Below are positions 57,988 to 64,000 of a stretch of 64,000 bases of DNA, in pieces. The DNA lies in NCBI RefSeq assembly GCF_002086735.1, contig NZ_MVIJ01000003.1, positions 124,001 to 188,000 of the forward strand, in the 5' to 3' direction. Origin of the DNA: Mycobacterium scrofulaceum. Lineage in GTDB: Bacteria; Actinomycetota; Actinomycetes; Mycobacteriales; Mycobacteriaceae. The notes under the pieces are model-generated. The model saw only the letters and a program-made list of their open reading frames with translations, searched no databases and had not been told where the DNA came from. The translations under genes and the position numbers were made by a program. Each line of letters opens with the position of its first letter. Position 1 is the first letter of the stretch.

Positions 57988-58380
57988 ATGAAGCGTTGGA
58001 AATCGCTGGCTGCTTTGATCGCCGGCGCAGTTGCCATCGCCGGGCTCCTGTTGTCGTCACCACCGCGTGTACATGCCGCTCCGGCGCCCGAGGTCGAGTA
58101 CGTGTACGACGTGGTGGTGCGGCGGCATTACGGATTTCCTGACAATGACGCGCTGGGCTATGGCCACGGAATTTGCGACAAAGTCGGCCGGGGCGAGGGC
58201 TACGGGCAAGTCATGGGTGAGGTCAAGAGTGACGTCACCCCCAACGATGAGTTCGCGGCTAATTACCTAGTCTCCTATGCGGTTAACTTGCTTTGCCCTG
58301 AGCTGATATGGCAGCTGCGGAACTCAGCCGCTGGCTACCAACCTCCGGGCGGAGCATCCGCGCCCGGTACCTATTACTGA
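57988..58380 (+). CDS. DUF732 secreted protein
   Basis: The 130-residue protein has a typical Sec signal peptide (MKRWKSLAALIAGAVAIAGL, cleavage probably after VHAAPA near residue 33). The mature part has the DUF732 pattern, with one Cys in HGICDKV and one in LLCPEL likely forming a disulfide, and a disordered Pro/Gly tail. DUF732 proteins are small exported proteins common in mycobacteria and of unknown function. It has no operon partner and is unrelated to the catabolic genes. Confidence 0.85.
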   Translation: MKRWKSLAALIAGAVAIAGLLLSSPPRVHAAPAPEVEYVYDVVVRRHYGFPDNDALGYGHGICDKVGRGEGYGQVMGEVKSDVTPNDEFAANYLVSYAVNLLCPELIWQLRNSAAGYQPPGGASAPGTYY

Positions 58381-58757
58381 GGCAACCTTTTTGTACTCAC
58401 TCAGGGCCTGACTACCCGCACTCGATGTTACGACAAGCGATGGCTCGCAGGCAGCCACCGGGTCTGCTGCACGATCAGGTCTACATGTCACCTATCCGTG
58501 CAGCAGACCCGTGTTCTGCACCAAGGATATTGGCGTCTGCGACTGAAGAATCGCGTGTGTCCACTAGACTGGCTGGTGTGCGGGTCACATTAGACCGGGG
58601 TCGATCGCGAGCGCCTTCCAGCACTTAGGTCATTATCGGCGAGCCTGCGTTACCCTGACCACTTATCTTCTAGATAGATCGTCATTGAATCCTCTTGTCT
58701 GCGAGAGGATGTCCCGTGTTCAGTGGAACTTCGGTGGCGCTCAGTGAGCATCGGCGG
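58381..58757. other. 377-bp region without a gene; hairpin and IS-end-like repeat
   Basis: No credible gene was found. A 7-bp stem hairpin (ATCCTCT ... AGAGGAT) lies at 58689-58710. Starting at 58723 is a stretch repeated at 59291 (GTGGAACTTCGGTGGCG). The region probably collects debris from element insertions. Confidence 0.4.
58723..58757 (+). repeat. Direct repeat copy 1 (GTGGAACTTCGGTGGCG...)
   Basis: Seventeen bases are identical to 59291-59307 and the similarity continues through GTGAGCA with a one-base gap. The two copies flank the SnoaL-like gene at 58758-59213 and copy 2 abuts the IS21 remnant, so they may be element-derived. Confidence 0.5.
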
Positions 58758-59213
58758 TTACTCCTGGCGGGTCCGGTCGTCGGCGTAAAGCCCTGACGGC
58801 AATCGTTCGTCGTCAGGCAGCGCGTCGCCGGTTTTCACCGTGATGTGCTTGGACAGTAGCCAGCGCCCATTTTCACGACGAAGGTGATCGTGATAGCGCC
58901 CTACAAACGACATCTCGGCGGGGCCCTCTTCAGGTACCAGCGACACGATCACATCGCTCCAGGCTCTGGCATCGTTTCCATAGATCTCGATTACCGGTGC
59001 GTACACGAAATGTTTGATCCTGTGCGGGATCTTCGGTTGCGTCCCGGGCAGTCCCTCGATGATCTCTTTGCGCCCCCGAAACGTGTTTCCACCCCACGGC
59101 AGCACACCATCCGGGCAAAATAACGCCGCAAGTTCGGGCCATCGACGCTCATCGAGTAGCTGAGCGTGCAACGCGATAACGCGTCTGATCGCTTCGTAGT
59201 CGTTCACGACCAT
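58758..59213 (-). CDS. SnoaL-like (NTF2-fold) protein
   Basis: The 151-residue protein has an NTF2/SnoaL_4-type pattern: DYEAIRRVIALHAQLLDERR, WPELAALFCPDGVLPWGGNT, FRGRKEIIEGL, and a beta-sheet ending MSFVGRYHDHLRRENGRWLL. Members are dehydratases, isomerases or hydroxylase-related beta-like proteins in aromatic and polyketide pathways; a reaction cannot be named. The start at 59213 follows CAGAGAGGATGGTC. It sits between two copies of a short repeat and next to a decayed IS element, separated from the catabolic operons. Confidence 0.75.
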   Translation of the reverse strand: MVVNDYEAIRRVIALHAQLLDERRWPELAALFCPDGVLPWGGNTFRGRKEIIEGLPGTQPKIPHRIKHFVYAPVIEIYGNDARAWSDVIVSLVPEEGPAEMSFVGRYHDHLRRENGRWLLSKHITVKTGDALPDDERLPSGLYADDRTRQE

Positions 59214-59290
59214 CCTCTCTGAAGGCGCACAAGCACCGATTTAGCCGACTAGGGCTGGCCCAGCAACAACTCGAAGATATCCCGAGCTCC

Positions 59291-59325
59291 GTGGAACTTC
59301 GGTGGCGGTCCGGTGAGCACCAGGT
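59291..59325 (+). repeat. Direct repeat copy 2 (GTGGAACTTCGGTGGCG...)
   Basis: This copy lies immediately before the left end of the IS21 remnant. See the copy at 58723. It may be part of an outer element whose other end was lost. Confidence 0.5.
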
Positions 59326-59407
59326 TGCGCCTGTTGACGACGGTTGAAGACCCGGCCAGTTGCGACGGTTGAAAAGTAGGCCACCCGATCAGATTGGATG
59401 GGGTGAT

Positions 59408-59560
59408 CTCTTGGAAGACTGGGCCTTGATCAGGCATCTTCACCGCAGCGAGGGTTTGTCGCAGCGGGCTATCGCACGACAACTTGGCATCGCGCGTGAC
59501 ACCGTGGCGGCCGCGGTGGCCAGCCATGGTCCGCCGAAGTACGAGCAGGATTCCCGACCC
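59408..59560 (+). pseudogene. IstA transposase remnant (N-terminal helix-turn-helix only)
   Basis: About 50 residues match the start of IS21 transposases: LLEDWALIRHLHRSEGLSQR, then AIARQLGIARDTVAAAVASH. The frame then runs into sequence that belongs to the IstB gene, so the catalytic DDE domain and the 5' part of istB are deleted. It cannot be functional. Confidence 0.75.
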
Positions 59561-59568
59561 GCAAATCG

Positions 59569-60133
59569 TTGGGGGACATCAACTTCGATCATCAACCCGC
59601 ACTCAACCGGGACATGGTCGCTCATCTGGGTACAGGGGCGTTCCTGGGCAAGGCCCGCAACGTGGTGCTGCTCGGCCCGCCGGGCACTGGCAAGACCCAC
59701 CTCGCGATCGGGTTGGCGATCAAGGCCGCACAGGCCGGGCACCGAATCGCGTTCGCCACCGCGGTGGACTGGGTCGCCCGGCTCAAAGGCCGCCCACAAC
59801 GCCGGGCGACTACCGGCCGAGCTGGCCAAGCTGCGCCGCATCGGGCTGCTCGTCGTCGACGAGGTCGGCTACATCCCCTTCGAACAGGACGCCGCGAACC
59901 TGTTCTTCCAACTGGTCTCCCGCCGCTTCGAGCACGCCTCGCTGATCTTGACCTCCAACCTGCCCTTCGCCCGCTGGGGTGATGTGTTCGGAGATCAAGT
60001 GGTAGCCGCGGCCATGATCGACCGCATCGTCCACCACGCCGACGTCCTGACCCTCAAAAGCTCCAGCTGCCGCCTCAAAGACACCGGAATCGACACCTTG
60101 CCCTCCGCCAGAGCCGACAACACGGCACAATAA
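59569..60133 (+). pseudogene. IstB helper ATPase remnant, truncated and frameshifted
   Basis: The Walker A part (FDHQPALNRDMVAHLGTG, VVLLGPPGTGKTHLAIGLAI) is read in the frame from 59569 to about 59790. The Walker B part (LRRIGLLVVDEVGYIPFEQD) and the C-terminus (LILTSNLPFARWGDVFGDQV, MIDRIVHHADVLTLKSSS) continue in another frame after a frameshift near 59790. The N-terminal 50-60 residues are missing. Confidence 0.8.
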
Positions 60134-60284
60134 CCACGACCACGTGGCCTACTTTTTCACCGTCGCTCCTGGCCTAGTTTTCGACCGTCGTCAACAGCGC
60201 CCACCTCGTCATCGTGCACGACAACTCCAGGTTCGGAGATCTCACGTTCCGGCGCGGCAGGAAGCGTCGGTCGGTGCGGGTGCA

Positions 60285-60325
60285 CACTTTTCGACCGGAA
60301 TCACCTGCTCACTTTTCGACCGGAA
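60285..60325 (+). repeat. Two direct repeats CACTTTTCGACCGGAA, possible end of a second IS21-like element
   Basis: Copies at 60285-60300 and 60310-60325 are identical over 16 bases with a period of 25. Such short repeats occur at ends of IS21-family elements. The body of this second element is not present. Confidence 0.5.
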
Positions 60326-60371
60326 CCGACAGACCGGCACCCGTCGTCCGCCCAGCGCCTTGACCGCGCTA

Positions 60372-60610
60372 CTGGAAGCGGCTGAAGAAGCTGCTCGAGG
60401 GCGCATTGATTAAGGTGTCGGGCGGTGGCCAGTCGAAACTAGATACCGTCTCGGTGCGCGACATGCTCGCGGCGTCTGATCGCTGGCGAGCGCGACGCCC
60501 GACGACTCGCTGACTACCCAGTGCCCGGATGCGGATCAAACACGGCGCCTTGATTGGCACCCTCTGAGCGCGCGGATCGACACCTTCAACACTGGCGAGG
60601 ATGACCAACT
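60372..60610 (+). pseudogene. IS110-family transposase fragment
   Basis: The translation, read across frames, gives WKRLKKLLEGALIKVSGGG, KLDTVSVRDMLAALIAGERD, then ARRLADY and MRIKHGALIGTL and ARIDTF. This is the order seen in the middle of IS110/IS116-type DEDD transposases. At least two frameshifts and a stop break it, and neither end of the gene nor of the element is recognisable. Confidence 0.6.
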
Positions 60611-60967
60611 GGGCGCCCTCACCAATGTGGCAGCCGAAGCGGCGACTCCACTGCCAGCGGGGCCGGCGGCGGGCCAGGCCAGATCGTCGTCGACGACACC
60701 ATCGCCGCCCGGCCGAGCGCCAAAGTCCTGCGGGCCTTCGCGCAGCGCGCTACGCTGCGCCAGGTTGTTGGAGTGCGGGTCGATACTGTCGTGGCCGCCT
60801 CGGCACTGCCAACCCGAGACGGAGATCGAGGATCGTTACCTGCCCCTATACCTGGAGCGTAGAGGCCGGTTGGATGATTACCTGCAGCGAATGCCATCTG
60901 GGCCCATGGGTTCGCCACCGGCGCGTGGACGCGCTGCCGCGCTGCGGATATGTGGAGGTGATCGTGA
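60611..60967. other. Region without an intact gene
   Basis: Fragmented frames such as GQIVVDDTIAARPSAKVLRA and a cysteine-containing MITCSECHLGPWVRHRRVDA appear but do not join into a gene I recognise. The stretch is best described as element debris. Confidence 0.4.
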
Positions 60968-61945
60968 ATGGCTACCAGTGGAGATGACGTCGACCGGATG
61001 CAGGCGGCGATCCTGGCGGCCATGATGGACCACGACACGTCAGCCTTGAGCACTCGTGATGATGACTTGTCCCGCATCAGCGTCGCGGCCCTGGTCGCTG
61101 ACGACGCCCTCGGGCGAACAGTGTCTTCGCGTGACGACATCCGCATAAGGGGCGACGGCGTGACCGGGGTGTCGGGCGGGTGTTCGAAGTTGCCTGCGTG
61201 ATGGCCGGATTTCAACGCCTGGCCACCGCGGTCGGGGTAGCCCAACAGGGCGATAAAGCGCTCGGACACCAACTCGACGCCGATATACGCCGCCGCACCG
61301 ACCTGCTGCTGAGGTCCCCACCCGGCGCCGGATCGATCATTTTGACCCTCACCCCCGCGACCTCACCGATCGCCGAAACCGGCCACGACGGCGGAAAGGT
61401 CGGCATGTTCGCCGAACTCTCGAAACTGAAGGCCAGTTGCTCGACACCGCAACCGGTACGGCGATCGATGTGTTCAGCGCCGCCAACGACATCGGACCCA
61501 GCCCGCACCATTGGGCTTTGTGCAACAGCTCACCGAGATGGGCCGCGTACTGCCTCAGCCCTACGCGATCTGTCCAAAACGCTGGACCGCGCCCGCTGCG
61601 ACATCGAAATCGACTGGCAGCAACCATCGCGCGCCATCCACCGCGTCATGGTGTCGTCAACTGCAGCCGCCCACGTCGCCGCCACTGTCGAAACGCCGAC
61701 TTCGATGAACAACCCGTACACATCTTCGGCGAATACCGCGCTATCAACGCCGTCTCGTGGCTCATCCAGCAAGACGACGGCGACACCATCACCGGCAAAC
61801 TCGGAGAAATGGGATGGATGAAGCCGCCGGCCTCGCCGTCGGCGACCGCGTCGGTATCGAGGCTCATGAATATCGAAAACATCCGCGGCGGCAGTATCAA
61901 ACCGCCTACACCGCCCAGCCGTCCACGGCTCGGCGACCGACATTG
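60968..61945 (+). pseudogene. Decayed hypothetical gene with several frameshifts
   Basis: Reading from ATG 60968 and switching frames gives one coherent-looking protein: MATSGDDVDRMQAAILAAMM, FEVACVMAGFQRLATAVGVA, QQGDKALGHQLDADIRRRTD, TASALRDLSKTLDRARCDIE, FDEQPVHIFGEYRAINAVSW, LIQQDDGDTITGKLGEMG, GLAVGDRVGIEA. At least four frame changes are needed, so it is not functional as one chain. I do not recognise the family; the acidic N-terminus and beta-rich C-terminus give no clear hint. Confidence 0.5.
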
Positions 61946-62024
61946 AGTCTAAGTTAGCCAGGAGGCTTTATCCTCCCGGCGAGCCGGTGGTCCAATCGCT
62001 TTAGCAAATGACAGAGGAGAGCAA

Positions 62025-62630
62025 ATGGCTGTTGACCGCCAGCGATCCAATAGTGCTGTGCAGAAGATTCTGACAGGCACTATGAAGGCGCTTAACCGAA
62101 AGGGCACCCAGAAGCTCTCGGTGAGTGACATTTGCGCGGCGTCACAGGTAGCGCGTGGCACTTTCTATCGTTATTTCGACAGCAAAGACGACGTTTTGAG
62201 GCACCTGGGACGCCACTTCGAGGAGGGCGCCGCAGAGGCGTTCGCAAAAGCTATCGCGGCTACTCCCGATCCTTCATCGCGGGTCAAAGTCGTTATGGAT
62301 ACTCTGACCGGCTATAACGCCGCCGGAGCGGATCTGACTCGGATGTTTGACGTAGCACCAGAGTTCACGTTGTCGTTAATCCGTGACATATTCCCGAACT
62401 TGATTGACTTGGTCGTCGAAGCGCTTGGTCCGGCCACCCACGAGTCACCGCTGGTGATGAGTGGAGCATTGACGGAACGCCAACTTGCAGATCTCTTTCT
62501 GCGCAGTGTGATATCGACTTTGCTCCTGCCCGGAAGCCAGCAGGATGAGGTTCCCGCGGTCGTGACGGCGCTGTTCGCCGCGAGCCCAAACAGCACTGAG
62601 GCAAGGCCGGCAGCGGCGACCTCTACCTGA
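62025..62630 (+). CDS. TetR-family regulator
   Basis: The 201-residue protein has the TetR DNA-binding domain (VQKILTGTMKALNRKGTQKL, SVSDICAASQVARGTFYRYFDSKDDVLRHL) and a helical ligand domain (FTLSLIRDIFPNLIDLVVEA). GACAGAGGAGAGC precedes the ATG at 62025. It is not near any of the palindromic motifs and has no adjacent target; its closest functional gene is hsaF, 273 bases away on the other strand and convergent. A small GGAGG/CCTCC hairpin lies upstream at 61961-61976. Confidence 0.85.
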   Translation: MAVDRQRSNSAVQKILTGTMKALNRKGTQKLSVSDICAASQVARGTFYRYFDSKDDVLRHLGRHFEEGAAEAFAKAIAATPDPSSRVKVVMDTLTGYNAAGADLTRMFDVAPEFTLSLIRDIFPNLIDLVVEALGPATHESPLVMSGALTERQLADLFLRSVISTLLLPGSQQDEVPAVVTALFAASPNSTEARPAAATST

Positions 62631-62902
62631 TCGGAGGACTCGGCGAGGCCGCCCGGCAGTCCCGTACCGGCACTTCGTCGAATGGTGAGTAGGCAGGGCC
62701 AAGGCACCCGGCGAAGCCGGGTCATGCGGTATCTGTTTGAGATGCGGATCACGCGGCGGTGTCGGTAACGACTGCTTTGCCGTCGCGGATGACGAGATGC
62801 TGACAGGTGTGGCTGTGGTGGTGCGCGAGCCACGTAGTTGCCTAACTGTGTGTGCTCACCGCCTTCGGCCACGCGAGTCGCCTGATGCTCGAAAGAATTC
62901 GG
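62631..62902. other. 272-bp tail region: hairpin and a gene fragment
   Basis: A strong hairpin with 7-bp stem, ACCCGGC-GAA-GCCGGGT, lies at 62706-62722 and may end TetR transcription, although no T-run follows. On the minus strand 62749-62841 encodes an apparent C-terminal fragment (WLAHHHSHTCQHLVIRDGKA then VVTDTAA and a stop) preceded by a stop codon. This is probably a remnant of a mobile-element gene. Confidence 0.45.
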
Positions 62903-63982
62903 TTAGGCCCCCTGCGGTGTCTGGTCAACGGTGACGGCCTTGACGGTGTGGTGCTCGCGTTTGATCTCCAGCGCGATGTCGATGAGCTGGTCTTCCTGGC
63001 CGCCGATGAGTTTGCGCTGGCCCGCCCGGTGCAGCAGCTGGTGGGCCGGCACACCGTAGCGCTCGGACTGGCGGATGGCGTGCTTGAGGAAGCTCGAATA
63101 CACGCCGGAGTAGCCCATGATCAGGGCGTTGCGGTCGAGCAGGCACTCGGCGGGCATGGCGGGGGCGACCACCTCTTCGGCGGCGTCGGCGATGTCGAAG
63201 AAGTCGATCCCGGTCTTGACGCCGATCTTGTCGAACACCCCGATCAGGGCTTCGACGGGCGCGTTGCCGGCCCCGGCGCCGAACCGGCGGCAGGAGCCGT
63301 CGATCTGCTTGGCGCCCGCCCGGACGGCCTCGACGCTGTTGGCGACGCCGAGCCCGAGGTTCTCGTGGCCGTGGAAGCCGACCTGGGCGTCGTCGCCGAG
63401 CTCGGCGACCAGCGCGGCGACCCGGTCACGCACGCCCTCGAGGACCAGCGCCCCGGCCGAATCGACCACGTAGACGCACTGGCAGCCCGCGTCGGCCATG
63501 ATGCGGGCCTGGGCGGCCAGCTTCTCGGGGGTGATGGTGTGGCTCATCATCAGGAACCCGACGGTCTCCAGGCCCAGTTCGCGGGCCAGCCCGAAGTGCT
63601 GGATCGACACGTCGGCCTCGGTGCAGTGCGTGGCGATCCGGCAGATCTCCCCGCCGTTGTTCTGGGCCTCTTTGATGTCCTCCTTGGTGCCCACACCGGG
63701 CAGCATCAGAAAGGCGATCTTGGCTTCTTTGGCCGTGTCGGCGGCCAGCTTGATCAGCTCCTGCTCGGGTGTCTTGGAGAACCCGTAGTTGAAGCTCGAG
63801 CCGCCCAGGCCGTCGCCGTGGGTGACCTCGATGACGGGCACCCCCGCGGCATCCAGGGCGGCCACGATGGCGCCGACCTCGTCGGTGGTGAACTGGTGAC
63901 GTTTGTGGTGGGAGCCGTCCCGCAACGACGTGTCGGTCATCCGGACGTCCCAGATCGGGTTGAAGAAGATGTCAGAAGTCAT
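62903..63982 (-). CDS. hsaF: 4-hydroxy-2-oxovalerate aldolase (HsaF/MhpE family)
   Basis: The 359-residue protein has the DRE-TIM signature [20 protein letters not shown] with metal ligands, [31 protein letters not shown] and [15 protein letters not shown], and ends with the communication domain [20 protein letters not shown]. It matches what I remember of mycobacterial HsaF closely. It cleaves 4-hydroxy-2-oxo acids to pyruvate and an aldehyde and channels the aldehyde to the dehydrogenase HsaG, which is expected just beyond the window. AGGAGGAGC precedes the ATG at 63982; an ATG at 64000 is upstream. The last residues are on the minus strand, convergent with the remnant region. Confidence 0.9.
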   Translation of the reverse strand: MTSDIFFNPIWDVRMTDTSLRDGSHHKRHQFTTDEVGAIVAALDAAGVPVIEVTHGDGLGGSSFNYGFSKTPEQELIKLAADTAKEAKIAFLMLPGVGTKEDIKEAQNNGGEICRIATHCTEADVSIQHFGLARELGLETVGFLMMSHTITPEKLAAQARIMADAGCQCVYVVDSAGALVLEGVRDRVAALVAELGDDAQVGFHGHENLGLGVANSVEAVRAGAKQIDGSCRRFGAGAGNAPVEALIGVFDKIGVKTGIDFFDIADAAEEVVAPAMPAECLLDRNALIMGYSGVYSSFLKHAIRQSERYGVPAHQLLHRAGQRKLIGGQEDQLIDIALEIKREHHTVKAVTVDQTPQGA

Positions 63983-64000
63983 AGCGCCGCTCCTCCTCAT

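Larger units (their letters stand above)
59331..60197 (+). mobile_element. Decayed IS21-family insertion sequence
   Basis: The segment is bounded by long imperfect inverted repeats. The left end (59331-59384) and the complement of the right end (60144-60197) share CTGTTGACGACGGT, GACGGT and AAAAGTAGGCCAC at matching positions over about 54 bases, the multi-repeat ends typical of IS21-like elements. Inside are fragments of the transposase IstA and the helper ATPase IstB. The usual element is about 2 kb, so more than half has been deleted. Confidence 0.8.

Noticed and set aside
57617..57991. A 124-codon frame overlapping the end of the CoA ligase and running to the DUF732 gene
   Set aside because: Its composition is that of frame-shadow and promoter sequence, with no conserved pattern.
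58689..58710. Hairpin ATCCTCT/AGAGGAT as an intrinsic terminator of the SnoaL-like gene
   Set aside because: No T-run follows on either strand and the loop is eight bases, so it is mentioned only as a feature of the region.
1..64000. tRNA, rRNA, CRISPR arrays, riboswitches, prophage genes
   Set aside because: I looked for clover-leaf-like ends, regular short repeats with spacers and phage structural genes and saw none. A covariance-model scan would be needed to exclude small RNAs.

Overview
The window is a GC-rich actinobacterial segment, most likely from an environmental Mycobacterium (sensu lato). The reasons are families typical of mycobacterial genomes: five short-chain dehydrogenases of the mycofactocin-coupled type plus an NDMA-type zinc alcohol dehydrogenase, an Mcr-like alpha-methylacyl-CoA racemase, a DUF732 secreted protein, an F420-type luciferase-like oxidoreductase, AveC-like membrane proteins and a HsaF-type aldolase at the right edge. 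Nearly everything is catabolic. I see no rRNA, tRNA, CRISPR array or replication origin.

Layout. (1) 1-5197, minus: a tightly overlapping operon for an 81-aa protein, a thiolase-fold protein, a DUF35 protein, Rieske dioxygenase alpha and beta subunits and a CoA ligase. This is the gene set of the ibuprofen-type ipf pathway (arylacetyl/arylpropionyl-CoA dioxygenation, then side-chain removal to a catechol). (2) 5395-13636, plus: meta-cleavage hydrolase, hydratase and HpaI-type aldolase, then two acyl-CoA dehydrogenases, a thiolase-fold protein, a CoA ligase and an SDR. The ring-opening MhpB-like extradiol dioxygenase is at 40509-41372. (3) 13646-17455: thioesterase, fused CoA-transferase and TetR, bracketed by two matching inverted repeats. 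(4) 17592-26112, plus: amidohydrolase, thiolase-fold/DUF35 pair, small Cys-rich protein, two SDRs, P450, hydroxyacid dehydrogenase and CoA ligase. (5) 26109-30145, minus: P450, enoyl-CoA hydratase, DUF35, SDR, SnoaL-like protein. (6) 30262-41372: oxidoreductases, cupin, alcohol and aldehyde dehydrogenases, two MaoC hydratases, a tandem TetR, CoA-transferase, racemase and extradiol dioxygenase. (7) 41427-57687: AveC-like membrane proteins, TetR, P450, and a six-gene operon ending in a FadE34-like dehydrogenase, thiolase-fold/DUF35 pair and SDR; then a frameshifted phosphotransferase, DUF35, acyl-CoA dehydrogenase, SDR and CoA ligase. (8) 57688-62902: a secreted DUF732 protein, a SnoaL-like protein and a graveyard of IS21 and IS110 remnants, then a TetR. 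(9) 62903-63982: hsaF.

How it fits together (inference). P450s and the Rieske enzyme oxygenate a hydrophobic, probably aromatic or terpenoid acid. Mycofactocin-type dehydrogenases oxidise the alcohols, CoA ligases and transferases activate the acids, and paired acyl-CoA dehydrogenases, hydratases and thiolase-fold aldolases shorten side chains. Catechols enter meta-cleavage and end as pyruvate and acetaldehyde.

The strongest new signal is regulatory. A 16-bp palindrome, TGACAGTNNACTGTCA, occurs four times perfectly and twice with one or two mismatches, always in promoter regions (21530, 42711, 44498, 46779, 46881, 53645). One copy lies directly upstream of the TetR gene at 43805-44395, so this looks like an undescribed local regulon. 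Three further motif pairs suggest that more regulators partition the island.
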